This document shows, in pieces, positions 1 to 5,203 of a stretch of 5,203 nt of DNA. The position numbers were made by a program, and so were the translations under genes. The DNA comes from Alphaproteobacteria bacterium (GTDB lineage Bacteria; Pseudomonadota; Alphaproteobacteria; Rhodospirillales; Magnetospirillaceae). The stretch's first letter is position 1. The number at the start of each line of letters is the position of its first letter. A model generated the notes under the pieces. The model did no database searches and was not told where the DNA came from. It saw only the letters and a list, made by a program, of their open reading frames with translations. The stretch spans positions 7,054-12,256 of the forward strand of contig JADFZP010000056.1 in the NCBI GenBank assembly GCA_015232485.1, given 5' to 3'.

Positions 1-3000
1 CGCGGTGGGGAAGACGGCGAAGGCGATGGTGCCTTTGCCTTCCTCGCTTTGCAGATCCAGCGTGCCGCCATGCAGTTCGACCAGCGATTTCGAGATCGGC
101 AGACCCAACCCGACGCCGTCATGGGTGCCGCTCATGCCGCCCTGCTCGAAGGGCCGCATGACGCGCGCCAGATCGGTGGTCTTGATGCCGCAGCCGGTGT
201 CGGCGACCGACAGGATCAGGCCGGCGCTGCCGGTGATCGCCTTGACCTTCACATGCCCGCCGGCCGGCGTGAACTTGATCGCGTTGCCGATCAGGTTCAG
301 CAGCACCCGCTGCACCGAGGTGCGGTCGGCATAGAGCAGGGGCAGGCCGGGCTGGATTTCGCTGGTCACCGTCACCTTGCGGCGCTCGGCCTGGGTGGCG
401 AGCAGCAGCACGGAACCGGCGACCGCGTCGTCCAGCTCGAACGTTTCCTCGTGCAGATGGTGCTTGCCGGCCTCGATCTTCGAAAGGTCCAGCACCTGGT
501 TGATCAGGGACAGCAGGTGCTGGCCGCTGTCGAGGATGATCTTCGAGTATTCCTGATACTTCGCATGGCCGAGCGGCCCGTACATCTCGGATTCCATCAT
601 CTGGCCGAAGCCTAAGATGGCGTTGAGCGGGGTGCGCAGTTCGTGGCTCATATTGGCGAGGAAGGCGGATTTCGAGCGGTTGGCCGTCTCGGCGAATTCC
701 TTGGCGTCGCGCAGTTCCTCCTCGGCCGCCTGCAATCCTTGGACGCTGGCCACCAGTTCGCGCTGCGAGCACCGGATTTCGGTCTCGTCCAGGAAGTTCA
801 GGATCGCCCCGGCGATCTGATCGCGCAGATCGCGGTAGGGCACCACGCGCATCAGGTAGATGCGACCGTCCGCCTCGATGACGTCCTCGTGCGTCTTGCC
901 GCCCGCCATCACGCCCAGAACGATGGCGCGCAAATCCTTGATGTGAAGCTGGGTCGCCACGGCGGTGATCAATTGCCCGAGATCGGTCGGCAACAGCCCG
1001 AACAGCCGCACCGCCTGGGGCGTGAAGCGGGTGATGCGCAGGGTGCGGTCGACCACCAGCAGCGGGAAGCCGACGGTGTCTTGCAGGTTTTGCAGATCGG
1101 CGTTGGCTGCGGCCAGTTCGGTGGTGCGGACCTGCAACTCCTCGTTGACGGTGGTCAGTTCCTCGTTGGTCGATTGCAGCTCTTCGTTCGAGGTCTCCAA
1201 CTCCTCGTTCGAAGATTGCAACTCCTCGTTGGCGGCCTGCATTTCCTCGTTGAGCGCCTGCAATTCCTCGTTCGAGGTTTCCAGTTCCTCGACCACGGTT
1301 TGCAGATGTTCGCGGGTGGCGATCAGCTCTTGTTCGAGTTCGACCATCCGCGCCTCGCCCGAGGGCGACGGCTCGGCGTCGCGCGCGATGGGGTCGGCCG
1401 GCTGCTCGATCTTCTCGCAGCTCACCAGGAACAGGTTCTCGCGGCGGTTCTCGACCTTCAGCGGACGCACGGCGAGACGGACGAAGATGTCGCCCTCGCG
1501 GGTGCGCAACTGCTTCTTGCCGCCCAATACCGGCACGCCGCGTTCGCGCGCCCGATGCACCAGGGCGCGCAGGTCGATGCGCAAATCCTCGGCGATCAGC
1601 TTGGCCAGGTTCTGGTTGGGGCGGCCCTGCGGGAAGCGCACGAACAGGTCGACATCGCCGTGATAGAACAGGATGTCGAGGTCGTCGTTGATCGCCACGC
1701 TGGGCGGCATATAGGCTTCGACGAAGGCGTCGCGGACCATGCTTTCGATCGACGGGCCGGTGGGCGGCGCGGAATTTTGGTCCATCGCCTCGGCGATGCG
1801 CGGCCGGAAGGCGCCGAATACCGGATTGGACGAACGTGGCGAGACCAGCCGCTTCTGGAAGATCTTCGAGGCCGCCTTGACCGGCCGGAAGAGGTCCGAG
1901 CAATGCCCGACCGCCTCTGATTTTCCCAGAAACAGATAGCCGTCCGGGTTTAGGGCGTAGTGAAATATCTGGAAGACTTTGTTCTGCACTTCGCCATTGA
2001 AATAGATAAGTACGTTGCGGCAGCTAACCAGATCGACCTTCACGAAGGGCGGGTCTTTAATCAGGTCTTGCCGCGCAAATACGACCATTTCGCGGATCGT
2101 CTTCTTGATCTGGCAGCTATTGCCCATCACGTCGAAGTACTTGTCGATGTAGTCCTTGTCCAGATTCTCGACGGTGGTCGCCGAATAGATGCCCTTCCGG
2201 GCATGGGCCATCGCGTCCATGTCGATGTCGGTGGCGAAGATCTGGACGCGGAAGGACCGCACCGCGTCGCCCAGCGTGTCGCTCAGCATCATGGCGAACG
2301 AGTAGGGTTCCTCGCCGGTGGCGCAGGCCGGCACCCAGATGCGGATGCTGTCGCCGGGCTTCTTGGTGGCCAGCAGTTCCGCCAGCGACGCCTTGACGTC
2401 CTCGAACGCCTTGGTGTCGCGGAAGAACGAGGTGACCGAGATCAGGATGTCCTTGCACAGCAGATCCAACTCGGTCGGATTGCGCTGCACGAAATCGAGA
2501 TAGGCGGGCAGGTTGTCGATGCGGTTGGCGGCGAGGCGGCGTTCCAGGCGCCGGCTGACGGTGTTCGACTTGTAATGGGTGAAGTCGATATCGGTGCGCT
2601 GGCGGACCCGCTGGAAAATCTCGTTGATGGTGTCGCGCGTTTCCGACTCTTGGGTCTTTTGCACCACCGGCCGCGGGAACCGGGTGATCGAGGCCAGTTC
2701 GGGACCGATTCGCTCGGGCGGCAGCACGAGGTCGACGCAGTTGGTGTCCAGCGCCGCCTTGGGCATGCCGTCATATTTGGCGGTCTCGGGGTCTTGGGCG
2801 ATGGTCAGCCCTTCGCCGGCCTTGATGGCGCGCACGCCATGGGTGCCGTCGGTGCCGGTCCCCGACAGGATGACGCCGATCGCATGCCGGCCGCGATCCT
2901 GGGCCAGCGAGGCGAAGAACACGTCGACCGAGGGTTTGGGGCCCATCGGCGCCGAAGGCTCGCGCAGCCACAGGGTGCCGTTCTTGGCCGTGACGTCCTT

Positions 3001-3300
3001 GTTGGGCGGGGTGATGTAGATGGTGTTCGGCGCGATGACCGTCCCATCCTTGATCTCCTCGACCGGCAGCGTGGTCTCGCGGCCGAGAAGCTGGACCATC
3101 ATGCTGCGATATTGCGGCGCCAGATGCTGGATGATGACATAGGCCATGCCGCCGGATTCGGGCAGATTGGCGACCAGCGGCCGCAACGCCTCGAGCCCGC
3201 CGGCCGAGGCGCCGATGCCCACGACGTAAAACGCGCTGCGTCGGCTGCGCGGCTTGCGCGGCGCCTTAGGCTCCAAGCTTCGAGCCTTGACCGTTGCCAT
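1..3300 (-). CDS. CheB-CheR-PAS-histidine kinase fusion (3' end outside window)
   Basis: One open frame of 1100 codons with no stop before the window edge. Domains in order (approximate residues): CheB methylesterase 22-205 with Ser32 in GASAGG, His59 in IIQHL and Asp151 in GTGTDG, the complete catalytic triad; CheR all-alpha N domain 218-272; CheR SAM methyltransferase 280-485 with TSFFRD (290-295), [10 protein letters not shown] (325-334), ATDID (356-360) and SCRNVLIYF (426-434); PAS-like region 510-630; NEELQ heptad coiled coil 650-740; PAS (PAS_10-like) 735-845; HisKA with phospho-acceptor His886 in NMSHELRTP; HATPase with N box (Asn1002/Asn1006), DTGCGI (1034-1039) and GVGLGL (1062-1067). 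There is no CheB receiver domain at the N terminus and no membrane segment, so it is probably cytoplasmic. By family knowledge it should transfer and remove methyl groups on chemoreceptor-like glutamates and autophosphorylate. Targets and partner regulator are not visible. The HATPase is nearly complete at the edge; a C-terminal receiver could follow outside. Three tandem in-frame ATGs occur at the start; the third (3300) has the best Shine-Dalgarno spacing. An in-frame TGA at 3355-3357 bounds the start region. Confidence 0.95.
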   Translation of the reverse strand, partial: MATVKARSLEPKAPRKPRSRRSAFYVVGIGASAGGLEALRPLVANLPESGGMAYVIIQHLAPQYRSMMVQLLGRETTLPVEEIKDGTVIAPNTIYITPPNKDVTAKNGTLWLREPSAPMGPKPSVDVFFASLAQDRGRHAIGVILSGTGTDGTHGVRAIKAGEGLTIAQDPETAKYDGMPKAALDTNCVDLVLPPERIGPELASITRFPRPVVQKTQESETRDTINEIFQRVRQRTDIDFTHYKSNTVSRRLERRLAANRIDNLPAYLDFVQRNPTELDLLCKDILISVTSFFRDTKAFEDVKASLAELLATKKPGDSIRIWVPACATGEEPYSFAMMLSDTLGDAVRSFRVQIFATDIDMDAMAHARKGIYSATTVENLDKDYIDKYFDVMGNSCQIKKTIREMVVFARQDLIKDPPFVKVDLVSCRNVLIYFNGEVQNKVFQIFHYALNPDGYLFLGKSEAVGHCSDLFRPVKAASKIFQKRLVSPRSSNPVFGAFRPRIAEAMDQNSAPPTGPSIESMVRDAFVEAYMPPSVAINDDLDILFYHGDVDLFVRFPQGRPNQNLAKLIAEDLRIDLRALVHRARERGVPVLGGKKQLRTREGDIFVRLAVRPLKVENRRENLFLVSCEKIEQPADPIARDAEPSPSGEARMVELEQELIATREHLQTVVEELETSNEELQALNEEMQAANEELQSSNEELETSNEELQSTNEELTTVNEELQVRTTELAAANADLQNLQDTVGFPLLVVDRTLRITRFTPQAVRLFGLLPTDLGQLITAVATQLHIKDLRAIVLGVMAGGKTHEDVIEADGRIYLMRVVPYRDLRDQIAGAILNFLDETEIRCSQRELVASVQGLQAAEEELRDAKEFAETANRSKSAFLANMSHELRTPLNAILGFGQMMESEMYGPLGHAKYQEYSKIILDSGQHLLSLINQVLDLSKIEAGKHHLHEETFELDDAVAGSVLLLATQAERRKVTVTSEIQPGLPLLYADRTSVQRVLLNLIGNAIKFTPAGGHVKVKAITGSAGLILSVADTGCGIKTTDLARVMRPFEQGGMSGTHDGVGLGLPISKSLVELHGGTLDLQSEEGKGTIAFAVFPTA
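1126..1272 (-). repeat. Seven 21-nt coding repeats (NEELQxx heptads)
   Basis: Inside the CheB-CheR kinase gene, seven consecutive 21-nt units each encode a heptad with the core Asn-Glu-Glu-Leu/Met at residues 677, 684, 691, 698, 705, 712 and 719. An eighth degenerate unit (EEL, 671-673) precedes them. The core is visible on the plus strand as a recurring CTCGTT every 21 bases. The exact heptad spacing with Leu/Met at one fixed position predicts a parallel coiled coil, likely the dimer-forming signalling helix between the CheR/PAS-like half and the PAS-kinase half. Such NEEL-rich linkers are typical of this protein family. The nucleotide units are similar but not identical, so selection on the protein heptad explains them as well as recent duplication does. 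Confidence 0.85.
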
Positions 3301-3306
3301 CATCAT

Positions 3307-3313
3307 CCCCCCT
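3307..3313 (-). promoter_or_regulatory. Ribosome binding site of the CheB-CheR kinase gene
   Basis: AGGGGGG on the minus strand is followed directly by ATGATGATG. The first ATG (3306-3304) abuts the G run, the second (3303-3301) lies 3 nt away, and the third (3300-3298) lies 6 nt away. Only the third has normal spacing, which decides the start. A 5-bp inverted repeat CTGTC/GACAG with a 7-nt loop (3312-3328) sits immediately upstream and shares one base with the G run. Confidence 0.6.
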
Positions 3314-3380
3314 GTCCAGGTCCGACAGTACGCCAGGGAGGTATGATCGCCTATTCATCATGACCACTGTGATCGGGTCA

Positions 3381-3602
3381 TCAGTATGGACCCTTGGCCA
3401 AGGCCCTACCCTTTTCGGTTAGGCTCGCCTTCCAAAGGGTTGGATTGATCTGCTTGGTGACCAGCCAGCCCTCCTGCTCGCACTCGCGCAGGGTGCGCCA
3501 GATCAGCGATTGATCGGGGGGCGCGGTGATGGCGACATCGCCGGTCATGCGCAGGATTTCCAACATCAGCCGTTGCTGCGGAAGCGTTTTCGGGGGAGCC
3601 AA
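3381..3602 (-). CDS. Small winged-helix-like protein, function unknown, coupled to pyrE
   Basis: A 73-codon frame, unrecognised by name. The protein reads as a compact winged helix-turn-helix: a first helix around residues 7-19 (PQQRLMLEILRM), a second amphipathic region around residues 31-50 (DQSLIWRTLRECEQEGWL), and a C-terminal wing-like segment LTEKGRALAK. The Leu-Thr-x-x-Gly-Arg pattern is common in MarR/PadR-type winged helices. I chose TTG at 3602-3600 because AAGGGGGG (3615-3608) precedes it with 5-nt spacing and the first helix is kept whole. The alternative ATG at 3566-3564 gives 61 residues, lacks a clear Shine-Dalgarno and cuts into helix 1. The TTG lies one base past the pyrE TGA, so translational coupling and a shared transcript are likely. 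It could be a DNA-binding regulator or simply a small wHTH domain of another role. The frame is well supported; the start and function are not. Confidence 0.65.
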   Translation of the reverse strand: MAPPKTLPQQRLMLEILRMTGDVAITAPPDQSLIWRTLRECEQEGWLVTKQINPTLWKASLTEKGRALAKGPY

Positions 3603-3603
3603 A

Positions 3604-4293
3604 TCAGCCCCCCTTGCCGCCGTGCAGACTGGACCACTGGATCGGGTCGTGCAGGAACTTGCGAACTTCTTCCAGGGCCGGCTTGTCAAATTGGCCATTG
3701 TGCTCGGCGACCTCGAGCACGTCCCACCAATTGGCCAAGTAGTGCAGATGCACGCCGATTTCCTCGAGGGTGCGCAGCGCCCCCGGGAACACGCCGTAGA
3801 AGAAGACCACGAAGGCGTGATCGACCTTGGCGCCCGCCTCGCGGACGGCGCGGCAGAAGGTGACCTTGCTGGCGCCGTCCGAGGCGAGATCCTCGACCAG
3901 CACGACCCGGTCGCCGTCCCGCAGATGGCCCTCGATCTGGGCGTTGCGGCCGAAGCCTTTGGGCTTCTTGCGCACGTAAAGCATGGGCAGCGCCAGCAGG
4001 TCGGAGATCCAGGCGGCATAGGGAATGCCGGCGGTCTCGCCGCCGGCCACCGCGTCGATCGATTCGAAGCCGACTTGGCGGGTGATCGTGGCGGCGGCCA
4101 TCTCGCAGATGCGGCGGCGGGCGCGCGGGTACGAGATCACCTTGCGGACGTCGATATAGACCGGGCTGGCCCAGCCCGAGGTCAGGATATAGGGCTCCTC
4201 GGGCCGGAAATTGACGGCGCCGATTTCCAGCAGGATGCGGGCGGTGGTGAGTCCCGCCTGCTTCTGTTCGGGAGTGCGGGAAACGGACTGCAT
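3604..4293 (-). CDS. pyrE: Orotate phosphoribosyltransferase
   Basis: A 229-residue cytoplasmic enzyme that joins orotate to PRPP to give orotidine 5'-phosphate and pyrophosphate, the fifth step of de novo pyrimidine synthesis. The length is normal for the family (about 210-230). Visible motifs: YILTSGWASPVYIDVRK (35-51), near the orotate site; AVAGGETAGIPYA (81-93); the flexible catalytic loop VRKKPKGFGRNAQIEG (107-122) with Arg108, Lys109 and Lys112 matching the conserved R-K-x-x-K; and the PRPP-binding motif VLVEDLASDGASK (131-143). The last motif has Glu-Asp and SDG where enterobacterial PyrE has Asp-Asp and TxG, and the loop has Phe114 where enterobacteria have His. From memory, both are features of the alphaproteobacterial branch, so the enzyme is probably active. 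Start ATG 4293 is set by GGAGGT 8 nt upstream. Probable first gene of a two-gene unit with the small wHTH gene. Confidence 0.95.
   Translation of the reverse strand: MQSVSRTPEQKQAGLTTARILLEIGAVNFRPEEPYILTSGWASPVYIDVRKVISYPRARRRICEMAAATITRQVGFESIDAVAGGETAGIPYAAWISDLLALPMLYVRKKPKGFGRNAQIEGHLRDGDRVVLVEDLASDGASKVTFCRAVREAGAKVDHAFVVFFYGVFPGALRTLEEIGVHLHYLANWWDVLEVAEHNGQFDKPALEEVRKFLHDPIQWSSLHGGKGG
3608..3615 (-). promoter_or_regulatory. Ribosome binding site of the small wHTH gene, inside the pyrE 3' end
   Basis: AAGGGGGG on the minus strand covers the last codons of pyrE (…GKGG). It lies 5 nt before the TTG proposed as the start of the downstream gene. It is the only purine-rich Shine-Dalgarno-like element near either candidate start of that gene, so it favours TTG 3602 over ATG 3566. 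Confidence 0.5.
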
Positions 4294-4301
4294 CGAGGCT
4301 G

Positions 4302-4307
4302 ACCTCC
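4302..4307 (-). promoter_or_regulatory. Strong Shine-Dalgarno of pyrE
   Basis: GGAGGT on the minus strand, 8 nt upstream of the pyrE ATG. It is the best ribosome binding site in the window. It settles the start at 4293 although the same frame stays open far upstream, into the region antisense to the crotonase gene. Confidence 0.8.
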
Positions 4308-4340
4308 GGTAGGGCGACGGCGACGGGGCGGCGGCGTTGC

Positions 4341-4369
4341 GGTATAGGTACCTTCGTTTGCGATCCAAA
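4341..4369 (-). promoter_or_regulatory. Candidate sigma-70 type promoter of pyrE
   Basis: On the minus strand TTTGGA (4369-4364) and TATACC (4346-4341) are separated by 17 nt. TATACC matches the -10 consensus at four of six bases; TTTGGA is a poor -35. Initiation near position 4334 would give a leader of roughly 40 nt ending in the GGAGGT site. The stretch is the most AT-rich part of an otherwise very GC-rich 87-bp divergent gap. No equally good candidate was found for the plus-strand crotonase gene. The prediction is weak because alphaproteobacterial promoters often deviate from consensus. Confidence 0.3.
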
Positions 4370-4380
4370 GACAAGGTGTC

Positions 4381-5154
4381 ATGATGCCCGATCCCATCGA
4401 GATTCGCCGCGACGGCGCCATAGCCACCGTGCTGTTGAACCGACCCGACCGGATGAACGCGCTCAATCTCGACATGTGGCGCGGCCTGACGCGGGCCTTC
4501 CAGGCCCTGGCCGCCGACCAGTCGTTGCGCGCCGTGGTGCTGCGCGGCGCCGGAACCCAGGCGTTCGCACCGGGCGCCGACATTTCCGAATTCGACACCG
4601 ATCGCGCCACCGCCGCCCAGGCCGAGGCCTATGATCTGGTGATGCGCGAGGCGCTGGCCATGGTGCGCGACTGCCCCCATCCGGTGGTGGCGATGATCCA
4701 CGGCGCTTGCGTCGGCGGCGGCCTTGAACTGGCCGCCCAGGCCGATCTGCGGATCAGTGGCCAGTCGGGCCGCTTCGGGGTGCCGGTGGGCCGCATCTCG
4801 GTGGTCATGGCGCCGCCCGAGATCGCCGGCATCCAGCGCCTGGTCGGCCCGGCCCGCATGGCGGAAATCCTTCTCGAAGCCCGCGTCTTCGACGCCGCCG
4901 AGGCGCTGTCGATCGGCTTGCTCCATCGCGTGGTCGCCGACGACCAGTTGGAGGACGAGGTCGGAGCCACCTTGAAGCGCATCACCGCCAACGCGCCGCT
5001 GGTCAATCGCTGGCACAAGGCCTTCGTGCGCGCCGCCGCCGAGGGCGCCTCGGTCGATGCCGGCGAAGCCTACCGCTTCCTGTCGACCGCCGATTACCGC
5101 GAGGGAATCGCGGCCTTCAAGGAGAAGCGCAAACCGGCCTTCGTGGGCGCCTGA
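4381..5154 (+). CDS. Enoyl-CoA hydratase/isomerase (crotonase) family protein
   Basis: A 257-residue crotonase-superfamily protein, usual length for a single-domain member, acting on an acyl-CoA thioester in the cytoplasm. Visible signatures: VLLNRPDRMNALN (17-29), the oxyanion-hole segment AFAPGADISEF (61-71), and the core HGACVGGGLELAAQADL (107-123) holding Glu116, equivalent to the first catalytic glutamate (Glu144) of rat mitochondrial hydratase. The position of the second (Glu164, in FGQPE) is Val136 in RFGVPVGRIS (131-140), and the next segment up to QRLVG is about three residues longer than usual. Classical hydration is therefore uncertain; isomerase, decarboxylase, hydrolase or another crotonase reaction is possible. 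The start is one of two adjacent ATGs: 4381 is the longest choice, but AAGGTG (4373-4378) is better spaced from ATG 4384 (5 nt rather than 2). It is divergent from pyrE with no functional link apparent. Confidence 0.92.
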   Translation: MMPDPIEIRRDGAIATVLLNRPDRMNALNLDMWRGLTRAFQALAADQSLRAVVLRGAGTQAFAPGADISEFDTDRATAAQAEAYDLVMREALAMVRDCPHPVVAMIHGACVGGGLELAAQADLRISGQSGRFGVPVGRISVVMAPPEIAGIQRLVGPARMAEILLEARVFDAAEALSIGLLHRVVADDQLEDEVGATLKRITANAPLVNRWHKAFVRAAAEGASVDAGEAYRFLSTADYREGIAAFKEKRKPAFVGA

Positions 5155-5164
5155 TACCGGCGGG

Positions 5165-5179
5165 CGGTCGGAACGACCG
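5165..5179 (+). terminator. Small hairpin downstream of the crotonase gene, possible weak terminator
   Basis: CGGTCG-GAA-CGACCG forms a perfect 6-bp GC-rich stem with a three-base loop, 10 nt after the crotonase stop codon. No T run follows, so it is not a canonical intrinsic terminator. A second stem, GCCGC-CATT-GCGGC (5189-5202), lies 9 nt further at the window edge. Together they could end or protect the 3' end of the mRNA, but stems this short are common by chance at this GC content. Confidence 0.25.
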
Positions 5180-5203
5180 ATCGTCGAAGCCGCCATTGCG
5201 GCG

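Noticed and set aside
1126..1272. CRISPR-like or tandem-repeat array suggested by the 21-base periodicity
   Set aside because: The units are contiguous, in frame and encode NEELQ heptads of a coiled coil; there are no spacers.
119..1903. Long minus-strand open frame of 594 codons in a second frame
   Set aside because: It overlaps the kinase gene out of frame, its translation is Arg/Pro/Ala-rich without motifs, and the in-frame reading contains the coiled coil, PAS and HisKA/HATPase signatures.
643..3363. Long plus-strand open frames (643-1920 and 1960-3363) opposite the kinase gene
   Set aside because: They lie antisense to a continuous frame with clear CheB, CheR, PAS and kinase motifs. 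Their translations are Arg/Gly/Asp/Gln-rich with no recognisable domain, which is typical of high-GC shadow frames.
3341..3380. Inverted repeat TGACC-N10-GGTCA (3361-3380) and a repeated TGATCG (3344-3349, 3370-3375) between the wHTH gene and the kinase gene
   Set aside because: The arms are only five or six bases with no T run or recognisable promoter spacing. I could not separate an operator or terminator from chance.
4820..4960. Possible frameshift in the crotonase gene, suspected because the FGxPE region does not match the classical pattern
   Set aside because: The frame remains open and family-like on both sides (RFG… before, QRLVGPARMAEILLEAR after), and the extra residues are a whole number of codons, so this is a variant and not a break.
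4294..5196. Extension of the pyrE frame upstream to 5196, giving a 530-residue protein
   Set aside because: The extra part is antisense to the crotonase gene. The GGAGGT site 8 nt before ATG 4293 and the normal PyrE length of 229 residues fix the start.

Overview
This is high-GC DNA with dense coding and short intergenic gaps. It looks like an alphaproteobacterium, most plausibly a Rhodospirillales / Magnetospirillum-like genome. The clues are GC-ending codons, the alphaproteobacterial form of orotate phosphoribosyltransferase, and a very large CheB-CheR-histidine kinase fusion. The placement is inference; there is no rRNA or other taxonomic marker in the window.

Layout. (1) Positions 1-3300, minus strand: one uninterrupted reading frame of 1100 codons that runs off the left edge without a stop. 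It encodes a multidomain signalling protein: CheB methylesterase, CheR methyltransferase, PAS-like region, NEELQ heptad coiled coil, PAS, HisKA, HATPase. This gene fills almost two thirds of the window. Long open frames on the opposite strand across the same region are shadows of it. (2) 3301-3380: an 80-bp gap holding the kinase gene's ribosome binding site and no convincing promoter. (3) 3381-3602, minus: a small 73-codon winged-helix-like protein of unknown function, probably starting at a TTG directly after the pyrE stop. (4) 3604-4293, minus: pyrE, orotate phosphoribosyltransferase of pyrimidine synthesis, with an excellent Shine-Dalgarno. (5) 4294-4380: an 87-bp divergent intergenic region with a candidate pyrE promoter. 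(6) 4381-5154, plus: a crotonase-superfamily (enoyl-CoA hydratase/isomerase-like) protein lacking the second catalytic glutamate of classical hydratases. (7) 5155-5203: a short tail with two small hairpins.

How they fit together. pyrE and the small winged-helix gene look translationally coupled and probably share a transcript. The CheB-CheR kinase lies downstream on the same strand but has its own leader and an unrelated role (sensing / protein methylation / phosphorelay). The crotonase is transcribed divergently and belongs to acyl-CoA metabolism. The window is mostly ordinary chromosomal housekeeping plus one elaborate signalling protein. I see no mobile element, CRISPR array, RNA gene or defence system. 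The points most worth a second look are the architecture of the fusion kinase, a low-GC codon-atypical patch inside its CheR domain, the unassigned gene coupled to pyrE, and the altered active site of the crotonase.
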